Position numbers and translations under genes: made by a program
Notes under the pieces: generated by a model
Seen by the model: only the letters and a program-made list of their open reading frames with translations
Told to the model about the DNA's origin: nothing
The model's database searches: none
Shown: positions 1-8,756 of the stretch, piece by piece
Numbering within the stretch: position 1 is the first letter of the stretch
Layout: every line of letters begins with the position of its first letter
NCBI GenBank assembly: GCA_022750335.1
Contig: JAKIVX010000006.1
Location: 1 to 64,000 of the forward strand
Direction of reading: 5' to 3'
Length of the DNA: 64,000 nt
DNA from: Thermoplasmata archaeon
Lineage (GTDB): Archaea > Thermoplasmatota > Thermoplasmata > Lutacidiplasmatales > UBA184

Positions 1-2
1 GG

Positions 3-152
3 GCTACCCGGCATTCGGAGCACCCTCAAGAACTCCAGAAACCTGAGTGGTTACGGATGTGGAAGACTCAGCTTGCCAGCCGAGCGTACGCGAAGACACT
101 CATGGCTGAAGCTGCGTTGCGGCAAGTCGCCCGGCAACATGTTCCACGGTAG
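3..152 (+). CDS. Possible 3' end of a gene cut by the left edge
   Basis: An open frame enters from the left edge and stops at a TAG at 150-152, giving 49 residues with no start inside the window. The translated tail is helical and rich in Ala, Arg, Gln and Trp, which reads like a genuine protein C-terminus rather than a shadow frame. Third-position GC is lower than in neighbouring genes. I do not recognise the family. A second, overlapping open frame runs to about position 264 and is less convincing. Treat this as a tentative partial gene. Confidence 0.3.
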   Translation, partial: ATRHSEHPQELQKPEWLRMWKTQLASRAYAKTLMAEAALRQVARQHVPR

Positions 153-256
153 AAGACCATGGATCCATGACACCGTTCACCGTTCTGGGGAGCGGTCACC
201 GAACGCTGGAAAGGGTTGGGCTCGCCGTACTCTGAAGAGACTCGGCTCGTTCTTCT

Positions 257-1747
257 CTAGCTGACCAATTTCACGTTGACCGTGCCGCCGTCCACGCCGA
301 GAGTGGTTAGCTGATAGCTGTCCCCAGAGTACGAGTTACCGCCGATCACCATGACCGTGACGTCCGTCCCGCTCTCCGACGCTCCCTGGATGGCCCCGGT
401 GGGAATGCTCTGAGTGGTCGAGCAGACCGTGGGGTAACCCGTGGGCGCGCAGACCGTCTGGCTGGCCCCGTTGCTGCTGCCACTCGCGGTCGAACTCCCG
501 GTGATGTGGTTCCCGCTGAGGGTGAACGTACCTGTGTCGACCAGGATACCGGGCGCCCCCCAGATCGAAGGGTTGAGGGACACCGAATTGTCGATGGTGT
601 TCGCGTGGATCGTCACCGAGTCCTCGCCACCGGGCGCACCGTTTGCGACAATCCCGTAGGCGTTGCTCTGGTCGACGGTGTTCTGGGAGATCGTGACACT
701 CTCCGATCCCGCGTCCATCGCACCATCATCGTAGTAGGCGATTCCGATCTGGTTGAGGGTGACCGTGTCCTTCGTGACGGTCGTGCCGGTGGCGGGGTCG
801 TAGAGCAGGATACCGATCGCCGCGTAGGTGCCGTTCGGCCCGTACCAGTCGTTGCTCGTGGTGGGGCCCGTGTAGCTGTTGCCCGTGACCGTGCTCGACT
901 TGATCGTGGCCAGCGCACCGTAGGCGACCTGGACTCCATTCTGGGCGGTGAGGGTGGTGGGGCCCGCGCCAGTAATCGTGTCGGTACTGAGCGTGCAAGT
1001 CTCGGCCGGGTCATCGCAGGTGATTCCGTTCTTTTGGTACCCCGTGATGCTTGTGTGGGAGATGGTGACGGCTAGCGCGGGGCTGGGCGCGACCCAGGTC
1101 GAGAAGTATCCGTTGTAGGCGTAGACCGCCCCGCTCACTTCCTGGCAGCCGAAGCTGGAGGGTGGGGACGCGACGTTGGTGACGCTCGCTCGGTTCAACG
1201 TTCCGGAGGCGTTCTGGAAGTCGACGCCCACGAAGTCGTCTCCGCAGGCCACGTTGTTCGAGCCGGCAGCGCCGTTGACCTGAAGGTTCTCAATCGTTAC
1301 GCCCGTGGTGGGTCCCGACGAGGAGTTCGTGACGAGGATGATCGCGGCGAGGGGGACACAGGTCGAGTCCCCGCAGGGAACGCCTCCCGAGAAGGGGGCG
1401 CTATCCCAGTCGACGGCCGCGAACGACAACGTTCCGGCGCCGGATCCACTGTTCGGTTCGATGACGGTACTCGAGGCGCCGGCGCCCGAGAGCACGGTGT
1501 TGGAGTTCGAGACAGTCAGCTGCTCCGGGAAGTTGCCGGCGGAAATGCAAATCCTCCCGCCGGGGTATGCATTGATGGCCGTTTGAATGGCATTGTCCGC
1601 ACCGTTCTCGGAGTGGACGGTCACGGAGCAGGGTGAACTTGCGGCCGACGCAGTGCCCACCGAGAACAGGCTGAAAGCCCCCAGAGTCCCCAAGACCACC
1701 AACACGGCCACGATCGACGCGTTCACTGCTCGCCTGTTTGCGTTCAA
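257..1747 (-). CDS. Secreted right-handed beta-helix repeat protein
   Basis: This 496-residue protein starts with a basic and hydrophobic signal peptide (about residues 1-36, ending in TASA-A), so it is exported. The rest is rich in Ser, Thr, Gly and Asn, with recurring short strands of the type VTISQNTV, VTIHANTI and FTLSGNHI, typical of NosD or pectate-lyase-like parallel beta-helix proteins. Such folds usually bind or cleave polysaccharide or serve as surface adhesins; no catalytic residues can be assigned here. The start is a TTG preceded by a purine-rich AAGGTGG about 5 nt upstream. It has no C-terminal membrane anchor. Single-gene unit. Confidence 0.75.
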   Translation of the reverse strand: MNANRRAVNASIVAVLVVLGTLGAFSLFSVGTASAASSPCSVTVHSENGADNAIQTAINAYPGGRICISAGNFPEQLTVSNSNTVLSGAGASSTVIEPNSGSGAGTLSFAAVDWDSAPFSGGVPCGDSTCVPLAAIILVTNSSSGPTTGVTIENLQVNGAAGSNNVACGDDFVGVDFQNASGTLNRASVTNVASPPSSFGCQEVSGAVYAYNGYFSTWVAPSPALAVTISHTSITGYQKNGITCDDPAETCTLSTDTITGAGPTTLTAQNGVQVAYGALATIKSSTVTGNSYTGPTTSNDWYGPNGTYAAIGILLYDPATGTTVTKDTVTLNQIGIAYYDDGAMDAGSESVTISQNTVDQSNAYGIVANGAPGGEDSVTIHANTIDNSVSLNPSIWGAPGILVDTGTFTLSGNHITGSSTASGSSNGASQTVCAPTGYPTVCSTTQSIPTGAIQGASESGTDVTVMVIGGNSYSGDSYQLTTLGVDGGTVNVKLVS

Positions 1748-2064
1748 TTTTCCACCTTCGACGCGCTTCCGGTCCCGAAAGGCGGGGCCCTACGCATCCG
1801 GGGGCCCGCACCCCTGGCACGAGCATAAGCTCGCGGTCGCCCCAAGACGCGTCTCGACCTCAGGTCCCTACGGACCGCCCGGGTGCGCAACCTGCATTGC
1901 CACCTGCAGCGCCAGACTCGCGAACAGCCGTTGAAAAGCCCCAAATCAGTTACCCGGGAATTGGGCTCGAGTCCGATCGATGACCGACCCGATGGGTACC
2001 CACCTCCTGGCGGTCGTCAACCACCCGGCCCGATTGGAACGGACCGACCGAGGCAGGCGTTCGC
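1748..2064. other. Intergenic, no gene seen
   Basis: About 317 bases separate the start of the beta-helix gene from the stop of the methyltransferase gene. Open frames here have poor composition and no recognisable domain. The right part should hold the 3' untranslated region of the methyltransferase gene and the left part the promoter of the beta-helix gene. I found no clear TATA box or hairpin. Confidence 0.5.
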
Positions 2065-2868
2065 TCACTTTCGGCGGGCAGTGTAAATGTAGGTCCGGAT
2101 CGGCAGGTCGACCTTACCGCCGAATCGGTCGTCGACGATGCGACCTAGGTTACGGAGGAACCTTCGCCGTTTCTGAGCCGGCAAGACCGCCGAGTCCGAA
2201 AACGTTCCCCAGAGCGCCGTCACCTGACGAGAGGTCAGCACAACGTTCCACCGAATGTCCTCCCTTGAGATGCGCTCGAACTCGTCCACAGACTGGAGCG
2301 CCGCGAGGCCCTCCGTTCGGTGCGTGGCTGCGGAAATCGGGGGCGAGCCGGCCCGCCTTTGACCTTGCGGGTACAGCGACCCGAGGGCTCGGTCAAAAGG
2401 ACTCGGCCGGTAGGAATCACCGTGAACATTGTTCCACGAGGCCCACCACCCTCCCGGTCGAAGGAGTCGGGCCACCTTTCGCAGGGCGGGCCCCTGCGAA
2501 GTCCAGTGGAAACTGGAGGCCGCGACGCCGAGGTCAAAGGTGGCCGCGGGAAGCCGGGCCCGTTGGAAAGGTGCGACGGAGAACTCCACCGTTCCCTTGT
2601 GCGGAGGCAGCGACCGGGTCAGGTATCGGACCAGTCGCCGATCGGGCTCGATGAGCGTCAAGGGGTCCGCCCCTTGGGCGAGAAGTTCTCGGGTGGCGAT
2701 ACCCGTCCCCGGCCCGATCTCGAAGACCGAGGCGCCCGGGCCGAGACCGCACCGTTTCGTCAGGATCTCGTAGACCCGAGGCGGGTAGCGGAGGCGCGCC
2801 CGGTCATACGCCTCGGGATCCCGCCCGAATACGGTCGCACGACGCTTCGGAAGAATCTTCCGGGGCAT
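2065..2868 (-). CDS. Class I SAM-dependent methyltransferase
   Basis: A 267-residue protein with the SAM-binding motif I VFEIGPGTGIA near residue 51, an acidic residue at the end of strand 2 (LIEPD), and the post-motif region FDLGVAASSFHW typical of methyltransferase family 11/25. The N-terminus, with Y-D-RAR-RYPP, resembles the small-molecule methyltransferases often annotated next to ubiE homologues. The substrate cannot be read from sequence. The ATG start precedes the conserved N-terminal helix directly. It runs in the same direction as the DyP gene 47 bases upstream, so the two may share a transcript. Confidence 0.85.
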   Translation of the reverse strand: MPRKILPKRRATVFGRDPEAYDRARLRYPPRVYEILTKRCGLGPGASVFEIGPGTGIATRELLAQGADPLTLIEPDRRLVRYLTRSLPPHKGTVEFSVAPFQRARLPAATFDLGVAASSFHWTSQGPALRKVARLLRPGGWWASWNNVHGDSYRPSPFDRALGSLYPQGQRRAGSPPISAATHRTEGLAALQSVDEFERISREDIRWNVVLTSRQVTALWGTFSDSAVLPAQKRRRFLRNLGRIVDDRFGGKVDLPIRTYIYTARRK

Positions 2869-2915
2869 CGGCGCGCCACGGTTGCTCCTCGAATAACTCC
2901 TTGTTGCCGAACGAT

Positions 2916-3878
2916 CTAGAGGCTCTCCCCGAGTCCCTCGAGGAACGTGGCGGAGGGCACGAAGAACTGGGTCCCCGTCACCGCCCGGCTGACGTCCAGG
3001 AGCCGATCGTAGTTCCCCGCCGGCTCCCCGACGAACATGTTGCGGAGCATCCGCTCGACCGTCTCGGGCGACCGACTGTACCCGATGAAGTAGGTGCCGA
3101 ATTCCCGTCGGGCGGGGCTTCCGAACGGCATGTTGTCTCGGAGGATCTTGACCTCCTGGCCGTTCTCCACGACCTTGGTCAGCGCATTGTGCGCGTACGA
3201 CGGTTTCACGGAATCGTCGAGTTCAATGTTGCTCAACTTCTTCCGGCCGACGATCCCCTCCTGCTGCTCCGTGGGAAGGGCGTTCCAGGCGTTCAGGTCG
3301 TGAAGGTACTTCTGCACGGTCACGTAGGTCCCCCCAGCGAACCCCGGATCCTCCTTGCCGATGAGGACCGCCTCCCGGAGCGCCTGACCCTGCGGGTTCT
3401 CGGATCCGTCGACGAACCCGATGAGGTCGCGGTTGTCGAAGTACCGAAATCCCTGGACCTCGTCCACGGGGGTCGCCGAGGACCCAAGCCGATTGAGGAG
3501 CTGGCACTCCAGTTCGAAACACAGGTCGATCCGGTCGGCTCGGATGTGGAACAGCAAGTCGCCGGGAGTGGACACGGCGTGCCGACCGTCGGCCCGGATC
3601 TCGGGAAATCGGTGGAGGTCGGCCGGGCGGGGGTCGCCGAAGAGGGGGTCCCACGCGTCCGACCCGATCCCGACCACGCAGGAGAGCGTTCCTCGTGGCT
3701 CCCGGAACCCGACGGATCGCACCAGGGCCGTGAGGTCCCCGCACACCTCACGGACGGTGTCCCGGCTCTTCGCTCCGGGGGCGATCGTCAGTACGGAAAA
3801 GATGGCCGCCCGCGTCAATCCGCTCGTCACGGTCTGAGGCACGGGGCGAGCCCTCTCGGAATCTCCCTGGTCGTTCAT
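2916..3878 (-). CDS. Dyp-type peroxidase
   Basis: The 320-residue protein is a heme peroxidase of the DyP family. The diagnostic GxxDG motif is GFVDG, with Asp157 as the presumed acid-base catalyst. The C-terminal half has the heme-pocket pattern SYAHNAL (proximal His) and KILRDNMPFG (distal Arg), followed by GTYFIGYSRSPETVERML. DyP enzymes oxidise dyes, aromatic compounds or porphyrins with hydrogen peroxide. An upstream in-frame extension of 41 residues exists, but the ATG at 3878 has an AGGAT ribosome-binding-like sequence and fits family length better. No signal peptide or Tat motif is visible, so it is probably cytosolic. The next gene diverges from it. Confidence 0.92.
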   Translation of the reverse strand: MNDQGDSERARPVPQTVTSGLTRAAIFSVLTIAPGAKSRDTVREVCGDLTALVRSVGFREPRGTLSCVVGIGSDAWDPLFGDPRPADLHRFPEIRADGRHAVSTPGDLLFHIRADRIDLCFELECQLLNRLGSSATPVDEVQGFRYFDNRDLIGFVDGSENPQGQALREAVLIGKEDPGFAGGTYVTVQKYLHDLNAWNALPTEQQEGIVGRKKLSNIELDDSVKPSYAHNALTKVVENGQEVKILRDNMPFGSPARREFGTYFIGYSRSPETVERMLRNMFVGEPAGNYDRLLDVSRAVTGTQFFVPSATFLEGLGESL

Positions 3879-4036
3879 CGACTCTATCCTGACCGGCCGG
3901 GCAAGGTCGGCGAGGACCTCAACGTTTGGGTGACCCCTCAGGGAGGCGAGCGACCGGGCGGGGGGCCCAAGGACCCGTTCAGTTCGGGCGAACATTCCCA
4001 ATACTCTCGCGCTGTGCTCCGCGTGCCCGAGTTTCC

Positions 4037-4729
4037 ATGACCACGGTCAAGACCGTCGCCGCTCACGAGGTGGTCCAGGGCGCGTACCCCCGACCGGTGA
4101 CCGCGGCGGACGAGATCGGCATGGCGGTGGGTAAGGCGATCGACGAGACCCTGTCGCGCTACAGCTACGAGTTCGCCCAGTCCCGGAAGCCGACCCGCGC
4201 GGCTATGAACCGCCTCGCCGCCGAGATCCTGGACGGGGAGCTCGCGGACGCCGACGTCCAGCTGCCGCCAGCCGACCGAGACCGGGAGCTGGCCTCGATC
4301 TCGGGAGTCCTGCAGGCGTTTCGCAACAGCGAGGTCATGGGGTTGTCCCGGCCGCGCAGCCGCATCATCCTCATCGACGGCCGAGTCGGTATCTATGCCC
4401 AGCCGGACTACTGGGACGGCCGGGACCGTTTCTACGAGATGAAGAGCTACCACACCGTGCCGACTCCCCCCGACGTGCGGCTCCAACTCCGGTTGTTCCA
4501 ATGCGCTTTCCCGAAGTTTCGTGCTTTCCTCGCGTGTTTCGACCGGCACGCCACGCCCGTCACCACGACCATCGAGCGGGTTCCCGAGCTCGACCCGGCC
4601 ACCCTCCAGGAGGTCCTTCGTCTCGCGTACCGGACCGGCCTCGAGAAGGGGGCCGACAAGGTCCTCGAGTACGTCGACAACCCGATCGTCCGATACTCGC
4701 TCTCCGACCTCGGAACGCCCTCACCGTAG
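4037..4729 (+). CDS. PD-(D/E)XK nuclease-superfamily protein
   Basis: The 230-residue protein carries a RecB/Cas4-type PD-(D/E)XK signature: QPDYW (Asp124), then YEMK (Glu134, Lys136), followed by a Gln-rich helix RLQLRLFQCAF (Gln150, Gln155) matching the QxxxY-like motif of that group. These residues bind the metal and cleave DNA in active members. There is no Cys cluster, so it is not a typical iron-sulfur Cas4. No helicase or cas gene lies nearby. The ATG at 4037 is the first good start after a divergent promoter region shared with the DyP gene. It is followed 106 bases later by a cyclase-like gene on the same strand. Confidence 0.6.
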   Translation: MTTVKTVAAHEVVQGAYPRPVTAADEIGMAVGKAIDETLSRYSYEFAQSRKPTRAAMNRLAAEILDGELADADVQLPPADRDRELASISGVLQAFRNSEVMGLSRPRSRIILIDGRVGIYAQPDYWDGRDRFYEMKSYHTVPTPPDVRLQLRLFQCAFPKFRAFLACFDRHATPVTTTIERVPELDPATLQEVLRLAYRTGLEKGADKVLEYVDNPIVRYSLSDLGTPSP

Positions 4730-4835
4730 GGAAAGGCGTATGGAACCGCGGACCATCGGCGTGTGGCCCGCGTCATGCCCGACCGCGGGCTCGGCACCGA
4801 AACCACGTCAGGAAGGCGACGCAGGAAGGCAGAAC

Positions 4836-5606
4836 ATGGCAGATTCCGCGCGGCCGAAGATTTCCGGGGGTCGGATGGCCGACCTGGACGCCGTCCTCGC
4901 CCGCCACGGCCCTCCCGAGGCGCGGCTCACCTTGGGCGATGATGCGGTCGAGGAGCTGTTGACCAACCGCTCCACGTCGGTCGATGCGTCGGTCGTCGTC
5001 GGCGACCTGAGGATGTCGACCATCGTTCTGCGCGAGGCGGTACAGACGACGACGTTCGCCCGGTTCATCGTCGGTTTCACCGAGGCGGTCCGCAGCCTGG
5101 CGAACGCGAGCGGGGGTTGGTTCGACAAGTTCACCGGGGACGGGTTCATCGCCTACTGGCTCACGCCCCGAGGTCAGCCGTCGGCCGTGCGCGACGTCCC
5201 CGAGTTCTGCCAGGCACTCCTCCCGGCGGCGGACAATCTGGTCGCCAACCTTCGGAAGACCTCGCGGAATTTCCCGGTCGGTGTGGGGCTGTCGCTCGGA
5301 GCCGATGCGGGTCCGTGTGAACTGGTGATGGTCGGAGAGGCGCTGACGCTGGTGGGGGGTCCGATCGTCGGGGCGTCCCGGATGGTCGCGGGAGCCAATC
5401 CCGGACAAACTCTGCTCAACGTGTATCTAGGGGGGCAGATCGCGGAAGAGAGGGACTGGCTGGTCGAGTCGGGGATCCACCTCGAACGTACGAGCGTGAA
5501 GACGAAGGAGTATCCGCAGGGACAGGAAGCCTACGAACTCCGATTCCCCGGAATCTCGGACCTGCGGTCGACGCCGGTACCTAGCCCCCTCGGGGGGCCG
5601 TTCTAG
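4836..5606 (+). CDS. Atypical class III nucleotide cyclase-like protein
   Basis: The 256-residue protein has a single class III cyclase homology domain. Metal-binding aspartates are present as GDLRMST (Asp57) and FTGDGFIAYW (Asp102), and the substrate Lys98 precedes the latter. The transition-state pair is incomplete: the usual GD-x-VN-x-A-x-R is GGPIVGASR, so Arg182 is kept but the Asn position is Val178. It may use another nucleotide, need a partner subunit, or be inactive. A strong AGGAAGG precedes the ATG, so upstream in-frame codons are not part of the gene. No membrane or sensor domain is visible. It follows the nuclease-like gene and ends convergently, with a 4-base overlap, against the GYD-domain gene. 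Confidence 0.75.
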   Translation: MADSARPKISGGRMADLDAVLARHGPPEARLTLGDDAVEELLTNRSTSVDASVVVGDLRMSTIVLREAVQTTTFARFIVGFTEAVRSLANASGGWFDKFTGDGFIAYWLTPRGQPSAVRDVPEFCQALLPAADNLVANLRKTSRNFPVGVGLSLGADAGPCELVMVGEALTLVGGPIVGASRMVAGANPGQTLLNVYLGGQIAEERDWLVESGIHLERTSVKTKEYPQGQEAYELRFPGISDLRSTPVPSPLGGPF

Positions 5607-5932
5607 CCCTTCCCGGGGGGGCGGTACGGAGTCTTCCCCGCCTTTCCGAGAATCTCCACCAGTTCTTTCGGGGAGTAGAGTCGTGTCGTCTTCGAGGAGC
5701 GGATGGCCCCGCTGGCGACGGTCGCCATGATCGCCGCATTGGCGGACACGTCGTCCGGTGCCTCGATGATGGCGGTGCCATCGTAGTCGCCCATATGGTA
5801 GAACAGAGAAACGAGGCGGCCACCGACCGCCTTGGCGATCCCATCCACAGCGGCGGTCCGGTCTTCCGGCTTCCGGACGAGGGCGGCCCACGCTTCTGCA
5901 CTGTAGGTGAATTGGAACATGTAAGCCGGCAT
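5603..5932 (-). CDS. GYD-domain protein
   Basis: A 109-residue protein of the GYD family: a small ferredoxin-like alpha/beta fold with the hallmark HMGDYDGTAIIEAPDD around residues 46-61. Members of this family are widespread in archaea and bacteria and their biochemical role is not established. Its stop codon overlaps the end of the convergent cyclase gene by 4 bases, so read-through from either side would create antisense RNA. No signal peptide or membrane segment. Confidence 0.85.
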   Translation of the reverse strand: MPAYMFQFTYSAEAWAALVRKPEDRTAAVDGIAKAVGGRLVSLFYHMGDYDGTAIIEAPDDVSANAAIMATVASGAIRSSKTTRLYSPKELVEILGKAGKTPYRPPGKG

Positions 5933-6049
5933 CCGTACCCCTCCGGGTTCTCCCTTCCCGTCGAACGAGGTCGGCGGTACGGCCCAAGAGGGACTGGAGA
6001 TACTTACACCTGCCGAACTGCCTCTCCGATCGTCGCCGCTCGGTGGCCC

Positions 6050-7990
6050 TCAGGGAGAGAGGTTCCAGTCCGTCACGAGGGCCTCGAACCGTGGGTCGGC
6101 CCGAAACTTGATCAGGGCCGGTGAGACTCGAACGGTCGCCCGGAACGACCCGAAGACCGGATGGTCCTTGTTTCCGAGGATGGCGTACGCTTGGTCGAGA
6201 TCGCCCGACATGGCGTAGATGAATCCGAACCATCGGGCAGGGAACTGATCGGCCTCGGGGAGCTTCCGCATCCCCTCGAGGCACCGGTCGAGCTGCGGCC
6301 GGTCCCCGAGGAGGGCATATCCACTAGCGCCGACCCACAATCTCGAGGCGAGAGGGGCCAGGCCCTCCTCGTAGGTTTTCAGGAGAGCGCGAGCCTCCGC
6401 GGTTCGCCCCTCGAGCACGAGGACGGACAGTAAGTTGAACGTCACCGTATCGGCCGACGGGGCCAGCTCCAACGCGCGTTCCCACTTGCGGAGGGCCACC
6501 TCCTTTCGACCGGCCCGGTAATCCAGGATCCCCCCCGAGTTGAGCACGATCGGCGAGAGCGGGTCCAGCTCCTCCGCCGTTCGCATCTCCAGTTCAGCCT
6601 CCTCTACGCGGCCCTCTCCCACCAGGATGAGCTGCAGCCAGTGGTGCGCGATCGCATACCCCGGATTCAGTGCGACCGCCTCCCTCAATTCGCGCTCCGC
6701 GCCCCGGAGGTCGGTCGTGTGCGCCAGAACCAACCCCATCGACGCGTGCGCCTCGGCGAGCCGGGGGTCCAGTTCGAGCGCCTTCGCGGCCGCCGCCCGC
6801 GCCAGCGCGACCGTCTCCCGTTCGGGCAGGAATCCTCGGTCGACCAAGATCGAGTAGGAATCGGATAGGCCGGTGTACGCGAGCGGGAAGTTCGGGTCGA
6901 TCGCGATCGCTTCCTGGAATCGCCGGATCGCCTCCTGGACGGACTGGTTCGTCCTCAGATTCCAGAGGAACCGACCCCGCAGGTACAGCGTGTAGGCTTC
7001 GACCTTCATCGGCGCGGCCCGGACGGGCGGCGAGGTCGGGCGCAGTCGGAGGTCCAACGCGCTCGCCACGCTGGACGCGATGTCGTCCTGGACGGCGAAG
7101 ACGTCCGCGAGCTCGCGGTCGAACCGGTCCGCCCAGAGATGCTCCTCCGTATCCGCTTCGATCAACTGGGTCGTGATGCGGATGCGGTTCCCGGCCTTCC
7201 GGACGCTGCCTTCGAGAACGTAACCGACCCGGAGCTCGGTCCCGATCTCCCGGATCGGCTTCGTGACGGACTTGTAGCGCATCACCGAGGTGCGGGCGAT
7301 GACCCGGAGGCTCGGGATCCGCGACAGCTCCGTGATGATCTCTTCCGTGAGGCCGTCCGCGAAGAAGTCGTCCTGAGGGTCGGGGCTCATGTTCGTGAAC
7401 GGCAGGACGGCCAGTCGCCGGGGGGCGTCGACCGCGGTCGGGATCGAGCCCGCGGGTGGAGGTTCCTGGGCCAGGACGACCCGGTAGACCGGAATCGGCA
7501 TCTGCACGTTCTTGAGGCCGGGCGAGTCGATCCGCTCGAATCGCAGCTCGACCTTGTTCTGCACCTGGTCGTACACTGGACCGGAGACGCAGACCCCGCC
7601 CGGCTCCGCGAGGGGCTCGATCCGGGACGCGATGTTGACCGCATCGCCGAAGAGGTCCCCTCCCGAATCGACGACATCTCCCAGGTGGATGCCGATCCGG
7701 ATCTGGACACGGTCGCGTACGGCACTCGTACGGAGGTCCTGGCGGAGCTGGAGTTGGATCTCGACGGCACAGTTCGTGGCCTCGAGCGCATTCCCGAATT
7801 CGACCAAGAACGAATCGCCCATCGTCTTGACCTCCCGGCCGTGAAACCGGGCAAAGAAGGGACGAAGGAGTTGATTGTGGCGGTCGAGCAATTTGAGCGC
7901 GTCGGATTCGTGGGCCTGCGCGAGGGCGGTGAAGCCCACAATATCGGTGAACATGATGGCCGCTAGGCGGCGAGTGCCGGAACTTTCCAT
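6050..7990 (-). CDS. Class III adenylate cyclase with TolB-like and TPR regions
   Basis: This 646-residue protein has three parts. Residues 8-190 are a class III cyclase domain with a complete catalytic set: TDIVGFT (Asp16), KTMGDS (Lys55, Asp59) and GDAVNIASR (Asn119, Arg123). Residues about 220-345 match the TolB/FlgO-like N-terminal region found in many bacterial cyclase-TPR proteins (RRLAVLPFTNMSPDPQDDFF). The remainder is helical TPR repeats. It should make cAMP from ATP in the cytoplasm, with the TPR part as a protein-binding regulator. The ATG at 7990 lies just before the catalytic domain; a TTG at 8074 would add 28 residues of weak composition. DinB-like gene upstream on the same strand. 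Confidence 0.9.
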   Translation of the reverse strand: MESSGTRRLAAIMFTDIVGFTALAQAHESDALKLLDRHNQLLRPFFARFHGREVKTMGDSFLVEFGNALEATNCAVEIQLQLRQDLRTSAVRDRVQIRIGIHLGDVVDSGGDLFGDAVNIASRIEPLAEPGGVCVSGPVYDQVQNKVELRFERIDSPGLKNVQMPIPVYRVVLAQEPPPAGSIPTAVDAPRRLAVLPFTNMSPDPQDDFFADGLTEEIITELSRIPSLRVIARTSVMRYKSVTKPIREIGTELRVGYVLEGSVRKAGNRIRITTQLIEADTEEHLWADRFDRELADVFAVQDDIASSVASALDLRLRPTSPPVRAAPMKVEAYTLYLRGRFLWNLRTNQSVQEAIRRFQEAIAIDPNFPLAYTGLSDSYSILVDRGFLPERETVALARAAAAKALELDPRLAEAHASMGLVLAHTTDLRGAERELREAVALNPGYAIAHHWLQLILVGEGRVEEAELEMRTAEELDPLSPIVLNSGGILDYRAGRKEVALRKWERALELAPSADTVTFNLLSVLVLEGRTAEARALLKTYEEGLAPLASRLWVGASGYALLGDRPQLDRCLEGMRKLPEADQFPARWFGFIYAMSGDLDQAYAILGNKDHPVFGSFRATVRVSPALIKFRADPRFEALVTDWNLSP

Positions 7991-8134
7991 CGGGGCTTCG
8001 AGGTGGGCATCGGGAGTGGCCAGAAAGGGCTTGTCCTCGAACCCGACGCCGAGCGGAGCCGACCGTGCCTCCAATGGAGGCGGCCCAGATACGTGTGAGC
8101 GCGGATCTCGTTCTGACCAGGACCGCGCGATGGT

Positions 8135-8617
8135 TCAGCGGGGCCCGTATCCGGCCACCGGCGGTTCCCGTCCGGCCTGCCACAAGAGTGCGTTCATCTC
8201 GCCCCGGTGCTGCAGCTCCTCCTCGATCATGTGCACCAAGAGGACGCGAAGCTCGATCTTGTCACGAGGCCGGCCTGGGATGGGCAAGATGCGACTTAGG
8301 TCCCGGGGCTTGAGGTCTCGGAGGACGCGGCGGATGTACCGGTCCACGGACCGCATCTCTCGAGTGGCCTCAGCCTGACCGTACTTCTTCCCGAGCGGAT
8401 ACTCCTCGAAGGGCGGTCCTCGCGCATAGACGAGGATGAACCAGAATCGGTAGGCGTCGAGCACGTGCATGAAGATGTCGACCAGAGAGGGGTACGAGGC
8501 CCCTCGGTCCCGATGCCGTTCGCGCGGTGGGAGCTTCCAGATCGCGGTGAGATATTTCGACCTCAAGGTGGAGTTGTAGGCGTACACCTTGCGGATCAGG
8601 TCCAGCTCGGAACTCAT
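8135..8617 (-). CDS. DinB/YfiT-like four-helix protein
   Basis: The 160-residue all-helical protein resembles the DinB superfamily. It has a His in the second helix (DIFMHVLDAYRFW) and the C-terminal EEELQHRGEMNALLW, matching the HxxxE-type metal-binding pattern. Relatives include thiol-dependent metalloenzymes such as bacillithiol or mycothiol transferases, but the thiol substrate cannot be inferred for an archaeon. It lies 144 bases upstream of the cyclase start on the same strand and could be co-transcribed with it. No export signal. Confidence 0.7.
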   Translation of the reverse strand: MSSELDLIRKVYAYNSTLRSKYLTAIWKLPPRERHRDRGASYPSLVDIFMHVLDAYRFWFILVYARGPPFEEYPLGKKYGQAEATREMRSVDRYIRRVLRDLKPRDLSRILPIPGRPRDKIELRVLLVHMIEEELQHRGEMNALLWQAGREPPVAGYGPR

Positions 8618-8756
8618 CGATCATGCACCGGCCCTGCCGGTATAACCTCGACTCCTTCCGGGCCGCGTTCTCCCTTTCAGAACGGCCTCTCTCCGCTCGG
8701 AACGGTCGCGACCCAACCCCGAAGTATCGAGTTCTCACCCGCCGACACCGGATGGG

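Noticed and set aside
73-264. 63-codon frame at the left edge
   Set aside because: It starts at a TTG without a ribosome site, and composition is Arg/Gly/Ser-rich; the other frame ending at 152 looks better.
2916-3878. DyP as encapsulin cargo
   Set aside because: No encapsulin gene is nearby and the C-terminus lacks a clear cargo-loading peptide.
2901-4040. Open frame of 379 codons on the plus strand over the DyP gene
   Set aside because: It covers the DyP gene on the opposite strand, with biased composition and no family match.
4037-4729. Cas4 and a CRISPR-Cas locus
   Set aside because: No Cys cluster in the protein, no cas genes and no repeat-spacer array in the window.
6594-8183. Open frame of 529 codons antisense-shifted within the cyclase gene
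   Set aside because: It is Arg/Pro/Gly-rich with no domain and overlaps a clear cyclase-TPR gene; a shadow of high-GC coding sequence.
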